Part shown: positions 15,591 to 22,961 of the stretch, in pieces
How positions within the stretch are numbered: position 1 is the first letter of the stretch
Layout of the letters: each line of letters opens with the position of its first letter
IMG/VR virus record: IMGVR_UViG_3300027608_000021
Span: 1 to 64,000 of that record
Length of the DNA: 64,000 nucleotides
Source: a virus
Reading direction: 5' to 3' (one strand)
Translations under genes and position numbers: made by a program
The notes under the pieces: generated by a model
Database searches by the model: none
The model's input: only the letters and a program-made list of their open reading frames with translations
Told to the model about the DNA's origin: nothing

Positions 15591-15723
15591 TCCCTACCAT
15601 ATACCCTAGATCCTAACAGACCTAGGCTCTATGATGGTTGAGAGGGATTTTATCCCCTCTCTTCCTACTATATACCCTAAACCCTAACATACCGAGATGA
15701 CCCTAGACCCTAACACACCAAAA

Positions 15724-15768
15724 ATAGGCAGAGACTGGCAGCCCCTGCCAGCCCCTGCCCATCTCTGC
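15724..15768 (-). terminator. Terminator of the 112-aa gene
   Basis: On the minus strand GCAGAGA and TCTCTGC pair around a GC-rich inner hairpin (CTGGCAG/CTGCCAG), followed by TATTTTT. It overlaps the stop codon at 15768 and stands before type-B (15698) and type-A (15669) elements. Confidence 0.7.
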
Positions 15769-16106
15769 TAGATCGTGATCGTCTCGCTCTTGCGGAAATC
15801 GTAGATCGCAATCTGCCGATTTTCTGCCCCTAGATTGAGCGCGTCCCTCTTGTTGCGTACGATTGTCGTCGGATCTAGATGGATGGTATCCCCATCAACC
15901 CACGCCCCTAGATGCCTCGTGCCAAATCTGTGCCAGATCAGGAACATCGCCTGACGGATCGCCGTCTCTGTTGCTGTAATCGGGAGACGGATCGCCGTCT
16001 CTGCTGTTGAGCCTACGGCATAGCCCCGCTTTAGCGAGACCGCTACCATCGTGCGGCTCCTGATTGTGGCTCCCCCATCCTTGAGGATCGTCTCTCTGAG
16101 TCCCAT
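15768..16106 (-). CDS. Hypothetical protein, 112 aa
   Basis: Begins MGLRETILKDGGATIRSR. The middle (AETAIRLPITATETAIRQ) repeats itself, a short internal duplication visible also in the DNA, and the end is FDTIHLDP-like with NLGAENRQIAIYDFRKSE. Leader hairpin GGAGAG-AGATC-CTCTCC follows the element at 16147. No family recognised. Confidence 0.65.
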   Translation of the reverse strand: MGLRETILKDGGATIRSRTMVAVSLKRGYAVGSTAETAIRLPITATETAIRQAMFLIWHRFGTRHLGAWVDGDTIHLDPTTIVRNKRDALNLGAENRQIAIYDFRKSETITI

Positions 16107-16222
16107 ATCTTGTGCCTCCTACTATTGGAGAGGATCTCTCTCCTACCATATACCCTAAACCCTAACAGACCAACCTGCCCCTAAACCCTAACACACCTAA
16201 AAAAATACAAAGAAATAGTATC

Positions 16223-16244
16223 GGCGTGTTAGGGTGTAGGGTCA
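16223..16244 (+). repeat. Type-B element in reverse orientation
   Basis: GGCGTGTTAGGGTGTAGGGT plus CA, the reverse complement of a near-consensus type-B element, 26 bases from a forward type-B copy at 16176. The pair could form a long hairpin in DNA or RNA. A GGGGGGAG/CTCCCCCC hairpin follows directly. Confidence 0.65.
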
Positions 16245-16273
16245 GGGGGGAGACCCAGCCTCCCCCCGCCCCG

Positions 16274-16447
16274 CTAGAATACCTGCTCTGGCAGATCGTA
16301 TTCTTTGTTTGCTGCGCGCATCTCGGCGTAGATCCGCTGCGCCTCGGCGTGATCCCCACGCGCTTCTGCTTCGCGCATCTTCTTGAGATACGGCGCTCGT
16401 GCCGCTGACCCCTCTTCCAGGAGTCTGATGTCGTCTCCTAGACTCAT
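16274..16447 (-). CDS. Small helical protein, 57 aa
   Basis: A short ORF from ATG 16447 after TAGGAGGTAG. MSLGDDIRLLEEGSAARAPY then helices KKMREAEARGDHAEAQRIYAEM form a TPR-like helical pair. Element at 16485; leader hairpin GGG-CAACA-GCCC. No function assigned. Confidence 0.65.
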   Translation of the reverse strand: MSLGDDIRLLEEGSAARAPYLKKMREAEARGDHAEAQRIYAEMRAANKEYDLPEQVF

Positions 16448-16512
16448 CTTCTACCTCCTACTTTACCAGGGCTGTTGCCCCTACCATATACCCTAAACCC
16501 TAACATACCGCC

Positions 16513-16608
16513 CTGACCCTAGACCCTAACACACCGCATATTCAGAAAAACGAAAAGAGGCTGACCCTAGACCCTAACACATCGCTTATTCAGAAAAACG
16601 GAAAGAGG
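16513..16608. repeat. 48-bp tandem duplication carrying type-B elements
   Basis: Bases 16513-16560 and 16561-16608 are the same 48-bp unit with three differences by my count. Each holds a type-B element followed by TATTCAGAAAAACG and AAAGAGG. This shows that type-B copies multiply by local duplication. Confidence 0.85.
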
Positions 16609-16634
16609 GGAGCGACCCCCCTTCCCGTCTCTCT

Positions 16635-16829
16635 TTAGTACCAGCCCTTGATGGATTCTCCTCGTGCGATCTTTGCCTTTGCCACCCCTAGTTTGAGTGC
16701 CGCCAGAGTCTGCTCTGGATTTGCGAGGATTGCGATTGCGATCTGCTTTGCGATCTTTTCGTTGCTTTGTGCGAGTTCTACGACTGCGAGGATTGCTTGC
16801 TTCTCCTCGGTGCTGAATACTCCGTTCAT
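16635..16829 (-). CDS. Small helical protein, 64 aa
   Basis: MNGVFSTEEKQAILAVVELA followed by QIAIAILANPEQTLAALKLG: almost wholly helical, possibly amphipathic. TAGGAGG precedes ATG 16829. The leader starts with a GAGGG-TCGCT-CCCTC hairpin after the element at 16876. No family recognised. Confidence 0.65.
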   Translation of the reverse strand: MNGVFSTEEKQAILAVVELAQSNEKIAKQIAIAILANPEQTLAALKLGVAKAKIARGESIKGWY

Positions 16830-16903
16830 TTGACCCTCCTACTTTTTGCCTTCTTGTGAGGGAGCGACCCTCTACCTTATTCCCTCAACCCTAACATACC
16901 GAT

Positions 16904-16917
16904 AGAACAGATGTTCT
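16904..16917. promoter_or_regulatory. SOS-like palindrome 3
   Basis: AGAACAGATGTTCT within TATAGAACAGATGTTCTATA-like sequence, a near-perfect 18-bp palindrome. It lies between the type-A element at 16876 and the type-B element at 16926, a place where a bound repressor would touch both. Confidence 0.5.
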
Positions 16918-16999
16918 ATAGACTCTGCCCCTAAACCCTAACACACCGAAAGAAAAGAGCCGCCAGAACCCTGACCCTAGACCCTAACACATCGCATAA

Positions 17000-17048
17000 A
17001 TAAAAAGAAAAGGGAGCAGCAGGGGGGGGTGATCCCCTGCCGCTCCCT
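17000..17048 (-). terminator. Terminator of the 80-aa gene
   Basis: On the minus strand GGGAGCGGCAGGGG pairs with CCCCTGCTGCTCCC, followed by TTTTCTTTTTA. It begins 6 bases after the stop of the gene at 17054 and precedes type-B elements. Confidence 0.8.
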
Positions 17049-17053
17049 TGTTG

Positions 17054-17296
17054 TTAGGCTGCGATTTTCTTGAGAATCAGCCTCTTGGCTCCGAAATCGT
17101 ACCAGCCGTCGCCTCGTGCTTGATCATTTACCAAGAGCCGCCCTGCGATAATCAGAGCCTTGCTCTTGTACTCACCCGCTGCCGCTGCTGCTGCCACTCT
17201 GAGCACCTGCTCTGATGGAGCCGCATTTGTGAGAGCCCTGCCGTGTCGGGCACTCTTGCCAAACCCAGCCCATCGCTTCATCCCCCAGACTTTCAT
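17054..17296 (-). CDS. Small basic protein, 80 aa
   Basis: Basic N-terminus (MKVWGMKRWAGFGKSARHGR), an alanine-rich helix and a C-terminal strand KRLILKKIAA. TAGGAGG precedes ATG 17296; element at 17340. Possibly nucleic-acid binding from its charge; no family recognised. Confidence 0.65.
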   Translation of the reverse strand: MKVWGMKRWAGFGKSARHGRALTNAAPSEQVLRVAAAAAAGEYKSKALIIAGRLLVNDQARGDGWYDFGAKRLILKKIAA

Positions 17297-17425
17297 CCTG
17301 TACCTCCTACCTTGTGGAGTCTCTTGTTGAGCCTCCTACCATATACCCTAAATCCTAACAGAGCAACCCGACCCTAAACCCTAACACACCTGACCTGACC
17401 CTAGAACCTAACACACCGCCCAAAT

Positions 17426-17460
17426 AAAAAAGGGGAGAGAGTCCCTTGACCCTCTCCCCT
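17426..17460 (-). terminator. Terminator of the coiled-coil gene
   Basis: On the minus strand AGGGGAGAG pairs with CTCTCCCCT and is followed by TTTTTT. It starts a few bases after the stop at 17466, so that gene is its own transcription unit. Confidence 0.8.
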
Positions 17461-17465
17461 GATTC

Positions 17466-17660
17466 TTATAGTGCGCGGTTGTCGGTGCTCCAAGCGAGCC
17501 GTGCGATCTCTTGAGAGATTGCCGAGAGTTCAGCCTCTAGAGCCTCTCGCTCGTTTCGCTCTTTTGTCTCTGCTGCGATCCTTCGCTTTGTCTGCTCTAG
17601 CGTGTTTCTTGACGATGCTAGCCGATTCTTGAGATCCTGAATCGTCTCAAAGTGCTTCAT
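17466..17660 (-). CDS. Coiled-coil protein, 64 aa
   Basis: MKHFETIQDLKNRLASSRNT continues as a heptad-rich, charged helix (RRIAAETKERNEREALEAEL, SAISQEIARL). Likely a dimerising coiled coil. Element at 17703 and leader hairpin GGAGAG-CAGACG-CTCTCC. Function unknown. Confidence 0.7.
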   Translation of the reverse strand: MKHFETIQDLKNRLASSRNTLEQTKRRIAAETKERNEREALEAELSAISQEIARLAWSTDNRAL

Positions 17661-17763
17661 CTCTTGATCCTCCTACTATCTGGAGAGCGTCTGCTCTCCT
17701 ACCTTATACCCTAAACCCTAACAGAGCGACCTGACCCTAAACCCTAACACACCGAATAAGAGC

Positions 17764-17808
17764 AAAAAAAAAGAGAGACCAGAGCAGCCTCGCCGCTCTG
17801 GTCTCTCT
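17764..17808 (-). terminator. Terminator of the first array gene
   Basis: On the minus strand AGAGAGACCAGAGC pairs perfectly with GCTCTGGTCTCTCT and is followed by nine Ts. It stands after the gene ending at 17829 and before the tandem type-B (17732) and type-A (17703) elements. Confidence 0.85.
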
Positions 17809-17828
17809 CTGCCGTAGCAGCCTCGCTG

Positions 17829-18473
17829 CTAGTCTCGGCTGCTGTGTGGATCGCGTCCCTCCGTGCGGCGCATCGCACGGCTGACTGCCATATGGATCGC
17901 CTCTACGCTGAAGGTCTCTCCCTGCTCAGCGAGTAGAGCCTGAATCTTTTTGGCGTAGCCGTAATGCTTGCCGCCTACCTGCTGAAGCAGCACGAGCACG
18001 CGCTGATCGTTCAGCGAGCCTCGCTCAGCGTTAGCCGCGCCTTGCGCTGCTTTCTCTGAGCCGTGAGCACGGGCCGCCGAAGCGATCCGCGCCGCTGCTA
18101 CCTGCTCGCCAAGCGTACCCTCAGCGATCCAGATCTCAGCCTGAGCACGCTGCTCAGCCGTGAGGCTATTGAGATAGGCTCGCTCATCCTTGACGATGAC
18201 CTCGCCAATCGTGAGCCCATCCTCGCTGCCGATCTTGGCGGAGAGATACGCGAACCCGATCTCTCGCTGCTTGCCGCCATCGGTGATGCGCTCAGCCCTA
18301 AGAGCAGCCCGCGCCGCTCTAATCGCTGAAGCAGGATCTAGAGCAGGATTCTCAAGAGCCAAGAGCGCAGCCTCTTGGATCAGATCCTCCTGAGAGGCTC
18401 CGCCGTTGAGCCCTCCGAAATATTTCGCAGCCTCTACCTTGAGGCTCTTGAGCAAATCCTGAGCGTCTCTCAT
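17829..18473 (-). CDS. Sigma-like or DNA-binding hypothetical protein, 214 aa
   Basis: The segment ASQEDLIQEAALLALENPAL followed by DPASAIRAARAALRAERI resembles sigma-70 region 2 (QEDLxQEA...), and the C-terminal part (QALLAEQGETFSVEAIHMAV then SRAMRRTEGR) looks like a helix-turn-helix. This is a visual similarity only. It is the first gene of the minus-strand array and is not preceded by a type-A element. A role in reading the element family is possible but unproven. Confidence 0.65.
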   Translation of the reverse strand: MRDAQDLLKSLKVEAAKYFGGLNGGASQEDLIQEAALLALENPALDPASAIRAARAALRAERITDGGKQREIGFAYLSAKIGSEDGLTIGEVIVKDERAYLNSLTAEQRAQAEIWIAEGTLGEQVAAARIASAARAHGSEKAAQGAANAERGSLNDQRVLVLLQQVGGKHYGYAKKIQALLAEQGETFSVEAIHMAVSRAMRRTEGRDPHSSRD

Positions 18474-19070
18474 GATTTCTCTCCTTCTCCCCTAATAGAG
18501 CGGCGGGGAGCCGCGCCGAATCGCTTCCGCTTTTCGGTAAGTAGATCATATAACAGCCACAAAAAAATCACACGGGGGGGAGTATCCGCCAAATAGAACA
18601 GAAAATGAGCACGAAATAGAACAGATTCAGCCTATACCCCCCCCCAGTATGCCCCTTCGCACCGCTCCACAGCAGAAGCGTGGGCACCCATTTAGTACCT
18701 AGAGGAAATATACACAGAATCTCAAATATTATATAAGTACAAACTTATACTGTCACACACCATCTGCCTCGTATGCCGAGGCTCTGTCTTTGCAAGACCG
18801 TGCACAAAGACGCAAAAATAAAAAAACGCCAGAACCTAATCTAACCCAGGCTAACCCATGGGTGCTACTCTCTCGAACGCTCTCTGGAACCCTGTGACCT
18901 CCCTCCTCCTCAAAAGAAAATAGAGAGGGCTTGTGATTAATATATAAGTTTAACTATTATATGAGACCAAAATACCCATAAAAAGCGCGTATAGAGTGAA
19001 GGGTTAAAGTCACTACAGTTGACTAATCTAACCCAGTAAATCCAGCCAGTAGTCTAGTGGGAGTAGAGTT
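18474..19070. other. Divergent gene-free region between array and late genes
   Basis: About 600 bases with no credible ORF. It contains two near-copies of AATAGAACAG (18593 and 18614), AT-rich patches (18718-18755, 18937-18965) with an inverted repeat ATAAGT-ACAA-ACTTAT, and a 14-bp direct repeat CTAATCTAACCCAG at 18836 and 19023. It must hold promoters for both directions and, lying just before the terminase genes, is also a candidate for the packaging site. None of these is proved. Confidence 0.6.
18931..18960 (+). promoter_or_regulatory. Possible sigma-70-type promoter for late genes
   Basis: TTGTGA, 18 bases, TATTAT on the plus strand, in an AT-rich stretch 111 bases before the first late gene. 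The -10 box matches five of six consensus positions, the -35 box four of six. Confidence 0.4.
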
Positions 19071-19541
19071 ATGAGGCATCCAGATTGGTTTTCGACCTTA
19101 CCATTCAGTGTGGTATGTGAGAAAGGCATGACAAAGGATTACCTCAAGCGATACAAGGCGGCTCTGCTTATATTAGCGAGGGCGGTCACAAACGAAAAAA
19201 TTTTGCTTCGCAAAGTCAGGCTGCATTACCACGAAGACCAGTACTGCGCGGACGCGGGGTTCGCCGAGGACTGGGACCACAAGATCACGCTATGCTCTGC
19301 CGACATTGATACGGCACTCCACGAGCTAGCCCACGTCGCCACGCACTCCGAGCATTCGAAGCGTTGGGCAAAGTTGCTATTCCGACTGCACAAGAAGTAC
19401 ATGTCACCAATCCAGTGCCAACGCTGGGACTTGCGGGTTGCCCGCGACTACCCCACCGCAGCACGGTACTATAAGCGGCGCTACAAGCGGGAACCAAGCC
19501 CGTTTACCAAGCGCCAGAAACAAGAGACACCAGATGTCTGA
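19071..19541 (+). CDS. HExxH zinc metallopeptidase-like protein, 156 aa
   Basis: DTALHELAHVATHSEHSKRW holds HELAH, the zinc-binding motif of gluzincin/SprT-like peptidases, with a further H in THSEHS. The C-terminal tail is very basic (KRRYKREPSPFTKRQ). ATG 19071 follows GGGAG. Its place before the small terminase is common for such proteins in actinobacteriophages. Proteolytic activity is inferred. Confidence 0.7.
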   Translation: MRHPDWFSTLPFSVVCEKGMTKDYLKRYKAALLILARAVTNEKILLRKVRLHYHEDQYCADAGFAEDWDHKITLCSADIDTALHELAHVATHSEHSKRWAKLLFRLHKKYMSPIQCQRWDLRVARDYPTAARYYKRRYKREPSPFTKRQKQETPDV

Positions 19542-20091
19542 TGAGACGATCGTTTCAAAAACCCAGGGTCAGCTCCGTCGTGGGCGACCATCTGGGGCAC
19601 GAAATAAGCCAAAGCTTGATACCCACCAGCTCAACGAGCTGAAGGACAAGATTGGCAGGTTCCTCCCGCAGGCAGACTGGAACTACCTCGCAGGCGTGCT
19701 CGAGGGTACGGATAAGCCAATTCTTGAAAAAGATTTGGACATCTTCCTAACCCTCCAGCTTAAAGCCCTCTTGCCACAACTGGCGCAAGAGATTGAGGGT
19801 GGACAGCTGACAAAGGAGGCGACACAGCGCTCGAGCACCATCAAAGAACTTCTCGCGTTGCGATTCCAAATGGAAAAGCATGAGAAGGGCGAAGATACGC
19901 CGAATGCCGTGACGTTTATACAAAATGTCTTTGAATCCCGTGGAATTGATCAAGCCCGTCTCGCAACTCTCGCAGGAGGATTTGGCGGGTCTATTGAAGG
20001 TATCTCCCGCCCTGTACCTAGAACTGCTGACGCAGACGAAGGGACAGCCGACGATACTGGAACCCTACCAAGTGAACTTCCTGAACGATAG
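19534..20091 (+). CDS. terS: Small terminase subunit
   Basis: Starts MSDETIVSKTQGQLRRGRPS at 19534, overlapping the previous stop by 8 bases. Basic GRPSGARNKPK region, then helices typical of small terminases (IGRFLPQADWNYLAGVLEG, FLTLQLKALLPQLAQEIEGG, STIKELLALRFQMEKHEKG), and an acidic C-terminal tail. It recognises phage DNA for packaging. The last 167 bases overlap the large terminase in another frame. Confidence 0.75.
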   Translation: MSDETIVSKTQGQLRRGRPSGARNKPKLDTHQLNELKDKIGRFLPQADWNYLAGVLEGTDKPILEKDLDIFLTLQLKALLPQLAQEIEGGQLTKEATQRSSTIKELLALRFQMEKHEKGEDTPNAVTFIQNVFESRGIDQARLATLAGGFGGSIEGISRPVPRTADADEGTADDTGTLPSELPER

Positions 20092-21346
20092 GAGTAAATT
20101 CCGACTCGTTGCTAAGTCACGACAGATTGGCTTCTCCTACATCATTTCTGGAGAAGGACTTCATAACATCTCTACCTCTGCTGGCAAGAAGGTCAACTAC
20201 GTTTCCATCAATCAGAAGGAAGCGTCGGACAAGATCAGCTACGCCAAGCAGTTCTACTACTCTATCCCAGAGCAGTCTGGATTCAGGGCTCCCGTCTACA
20301 CGTCGGCAGAGTTTGAGTTCAGCCTGCACAACCACCCTAATACTTCATACATGATTAGCCAGCCCGCATCTGCTGCGGTCCGTGGTGGCGAGAAAGATGT
20401 CTACTTCGATGAGTTCGCGTTTATTCGTGATGCTCGCAAGTTGTACGACGCTGCCATCCCTGCGACCACACGAGGCAATGGGCGACTGACCGTTGTATCT
20501 ACACCTCTCGGACAAAGCGGTCTCTTCTTTGAGATGGCGAACGATCGGTCTCGCTACCCAGAATACTCAGTGCACATTGTGCCCTGGTGGGAATGCTCTA
20601 TCATGTCCATCGATCCGTCCGAGAGTACGGCGCTTGCGCCAGACTTCGATACCGACCAGCGCGTTAAGCGTTGGGGCACGGAATCGATTAAGTCAATTTA
20701 CAATAACATGGGTCTCGACGCGTTCCAGCAGGAGTACGAGTGCTCCTTCGCGGATGAGTCGGTCAACTTTTACCCATGGGGTTTGATTGTTAACTGTGTA
20801 GACGACGAACTAAATCAGAAGGATTACGATCCTGCCCTCAACTACGTCATAGGCATTGACATTGCTAAGAAGATTGACAAGACCGTAGTAACGGTTGCAA
20901 CTGTCGATGAAGATACTGGCAACATTACAATCCACAAGACATTTGAGACACAGGATGATTATAGCAAACAAGTTGAATTCTTTAACAAGCTTATTGCAGA
21001 CATTAAGCCTAACCGAGTTACCGTTGATGCTACTGGCGTTGGCGGTGTTATTGCGGAACAGCTAGTCCAAAAGCATGGTGGGATCATTGAGGCTGTGACC
21101 TTTACGAACTCCAACAAAGAACGCTGGGCAACCACGTTCAAAGGTGACATGCAGATGGGCAAGATCCGTTTTCCACGGAAGCGAGAACTTCTTGCAGAGA
21201 TCCACGCGATTGAGCGCAAGAAGACTGAGGCTGGGAACTACCAGTTTAAGGCACGCTCTGATGCGCACGACGACTATTTCTGGTCGGCGATGCTCGCAAT
21301 CTACGGCATGGGTCGCAAGGCTCCTGCTATCAACTTCGCATGGTAA
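19925..21346 (+). CDS. terL: Large terminase subunit, 473 aa
   Basis: ATPase motifs: RLVAKSRQIGFSY near residue 60 (Walker A, variant) and KDVYFDEFAFI near 158 (Walker B), with VVSTPLGQSG as the coupling motif near 187. Nuclease acidic residues: VIGIDIAKKID near 307, VTVDATGVGG near 362 and SDAHDDYFWSAM near 452. It packages DNA into the prohead. The start ATG 19925 gives a long overlap with terS; the N-terminal residues before ILEPYQ look like ordinary terminase sequence, so I keep it. Confidence 0.92.
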   Translation: MSLNPVELIKPVSQLSQEDLAGLLKVSPALYLELLTQTKGQPTILEPYQVNFLNDRSKFRLVAKSRQIGFSYIISGEGLHNISTSAGKKVNYVSINQKEASDKISYAKQFYYSIPEQSGFRAPVYTSAEFEFSLHNHPNTSYMISQPASAAVRGGEKDVYFDEFAFIRDARKLYDAAIPATTRGNGRLTVVSTPLGQSGLFFEMANDRSRYPEYSVHIVPWWECSIMSIDPSESTALAPDFDTDQRVKRWGTESIKSIYNNMGLDAFQQEYECSFADESVNFYPWGLIVNCVDDELNQKDYDPALNYVIGIDIAKKIDKTVVTVATVDEDTGNITIHKTFETQDDYSKQVEFFNKLIADIKPNRVTVDATGVGGVIAEQLVQKHGGIIEAVTFTNSNKERWATTFKGDMQMGKIRFPRKRELLAEIHAIERKKTEAGNYQFKARSDAHDDYFWSAMLAIYGMGRKAPAINFAW

Positions 21347-21463
21347 TTAGTCATAGGAATAACATCCCATGACGGGCTGCTACTAAGCATTGCAAAGATG
21401 CAGGGTAACGGTCGAGCGCGTGGCTCCCCCCGTCCTCATCCCTAATAGAACAGAAGGTGCAAG

Positions 21464-21673
21464 ATGCCGAATTCGGTGAAGTGCGCGCACTGCGGCTCAC
21501 TCTTCGGTATCGAAGGTGAGGACGGAGTACTGCGGATTAAGTTTAAGGATCTCTATCGAGAGATTGAAGGTCGAGTCAGCGGTCCATGTCGCAAGTGTGC
21601 AATGACTGTTGTATGGCCCAATGAAGATGTAATCCTCATTGCAAAGAAGACGAAGGAGGAAAGCCGTGGCTAA
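21464..21673 (+). CDS. Com-like zinc-finger protein, 69 aa
   Basis: VKCAHCGSLFGIEGEDG and later CRKCAMTVVWPNED give a four-cysteine finger of the Com (Mu-like translational activator) type. It ends 8 bases inside the portal gene, which fits a role in portal translation, though that is inferred. The 117 bases before it, after terL, contain an inverted pair GACGGG...CCCGTC and no gene. Confidence 0.65.
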   Translation: MPNSVKCAHCGSLFGIEGEDGVLRIKFKDLYREIEGRVSGPCRKCAMTVVWPNEDVILIAKKTKEESRG

Positions 21674-22961
21674 CATCGAGCGAATCCCCGTAACTCGTTC
21701 AACAACTCCACCTCGCATTGAGGGGAGCCAAAGCCGTGAGACACCATTTAAGTCTCACTCAACGTACACGCGAATGTACAAGCAGCACCCAATTGTCCGT
21801 GCTGTTATTGACAAGATTTCGCGTACTGCAGTAGCAACTGGCTATCAACTTGTTTCAGTTGATTCAGCTGAAGATCTTAATGATGCTAATGCAAAGAAAA
21901 TTGATCTGACTTTCCGTCGGTCAAAAATCATTTCTCTGCTTCGCCAGACCTACCAAGATCTTTTGATCTATGGTGATGCGTTCTGGTATATCCTCCCAGC
22001 GCGTGATGGCGTTCCTTTTCGATTCTATCGAATTGCGCCACAGCAAGTTAACTTGGTTATTGATACTGAAACTCGTGAAGTAACAAGCTACATTACTCGT
22101 GATCCAAAGAATGGACGCGAAGTTCAGTACAATCCAGACGAGTTCTTGCACTTTAAGATCGCCGACCCTGACAACGACTTTTATGGGCTAAGCCCACTTG
22201 AGTCTCTTGGTTCAACGGTTGCGCAGGATCTATTTGCGCAAACCTACAACGAAGCGTTCTTTGCCAACTCAGCCCAGACAGGCATTGTCTTCAATATGAA
22301 GAATGCCTCGAAGGAAGAAGTTGAGCGCAACCGAGAGTTCCTTAAGAAGGAATACACGTCTGCTGCAAATGCACATAAACCGCTCTTGCTTGAAGGCGAC
22401 GTAGAAGTCAGCAAGTCCGTTTCTTCTCCTGCAGAGATGCAGTTTATTGAAGGACGACGACAGTTGACTATGGAGATCCTTGCGGTCTTTGATCTGCCGT
22501 ACACCAAGCTCGGCGGAAGCTCTGAAAGCGCTAACCGATCCCAGAGCTCTGAAAACGATAAGACGTATCGTACTGAGACAATTCAACCGTTGCAATCAAT
22601 TGTTGAAGAGATCATTAACGAGAACCTGCTACTCACAACCTTTGGTATTGACGACGTGCTTTTTGAGCACAAGGAAGTTGATACTCGAGACGAAGAGACG
22701 CAGATGAAGTTGTATATTGATGGAATGACACACGGGATCTACGATCTCAACTACATCCGAAACCTTATTGGCGTTGCGCCAACTGAGGGCGGAGACGTTG
22801 CATTCTTCCAGACTTCGACTGGCTTGGTTCCAGTTTCTGAGGCGCTTGCTCCACGAGCAACCACACCTCAGGTAACAGAACAGCCTGGAGAAATATCAGC
22901 TCCACTTGATACAAACAATCCGACCCCTGCAATTGGAGGCACAGATGGAGAACCAGCCTGA
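21666..22961 (+). CDS. Portal protein, 431 aa
   Basis: GTG 21666 with GAAGGAGG upstream is the start. HK97-type portal features: HPIVRAVIDKISRTA, DLLIYGDAFWYILP, FRFYRIAPQQVNLV, EFLHFKIADPDNDFYGLSPL and FDLPYTKLGGSSES. The dodecameric portal forms the DNA channel. The C-terminal tail is proline/threonine-rich and overlaps the next gene by 17 bases. Confidence 0.9.
   Translation: MANIERIPVTRSTTPPRIEGSQSRETPFKSHSTYTRMYKQHPIVRAVIDKISRTAVATGYQLVSVDSAEDLNDANAKKIDLTFRRSKIISLLRQTYQDLLIYGDAFWYILPARDGVPFRFYRIAPQQVNLVIDTETREVTSYITRDPKNGREVQYNPDEFLHFKIADPDNDFYGLSPLESLGSTVAQDLFAQTYNEAFFANSAQTGIVFNMKNASKEEVERNREFLKKEYTSAANAHKPLLLEGDVEVSKSVSSPAEMQFIEGRRQLTMEILAVFDLPYTKLGGSSESANRSQSSENDKTYRTETIQPLQSIVEEIINENLLLTTFGIDDVLFEHKEVDTRDEETQMKLYIDGMTHGIYDLNYIRNLIGVAPTEGGDVAFFQTSTGLVPVSEALAPRATTPQVTEQPGEISAPLDTNNPTPAIGGTDGEPA

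Larger units (their letters stand above)
6468..17753 (-). repeat. Interspersed promoter-like element family (about 43 copies)
   Basis: Given in plus-strand sense. Type A is 25 bp, core ACCCTAAACCCTAACATACC preceded by CATAT or a variant. Starts: 6468, 6840, 6878, 8658, 9732, 10540, 11221, 11609, 11967, 12278, 12738, 13050, 13576, 13867, 13964, 14457, 14759, 15210, 15308, 15598, 15669, 16147, 16485, 16876, 17340, 17703. Type B is 22 bp, core ACCCTAGACCCTAACACACC after TG. Starts: 6907, 14021, 14133, 14181, 14797, 15337, 15698, 16176, 16514, 16562, 16926, 16972, 17369, 17396, 17732. Copies sit between genes, never inside them. Read on the minus strand, type A ends in TATA-rich sequence and lies about 10-50 bases before a ribosome site and start codon; type B lies further upstream and lacks TATA. 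I read type A as promoter and type B as an extra operator; this is inference. Confidence 0.9.

Noticed and set aside
6374-16408. Short plus-strand frames sharing a YTLNPN peptide
   Set aside because: The shared peptide is the translation of the type-A element itself, so these are not a protein family.
6468-17753. Telomere-like repeat (TTTAGGG on the minus strand)
   Set aside because: Copies are single, spaced by genes and not in head-to-tail runs; the resemblance to plant telomere units is by chance.
6468-17753. CRISPR array
   Set aside because: Spacing is irregular, genes lie between copies, and no cas genes are present; the Cas4-like gene is a phage nuclease far away.
18780-18830. Terminator at GTCTTTG...CAAAGAC
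   Set aside because: The A-run follows on the plus strand and the T-run precedes on the minus strand, so neither direction gives a terminator.
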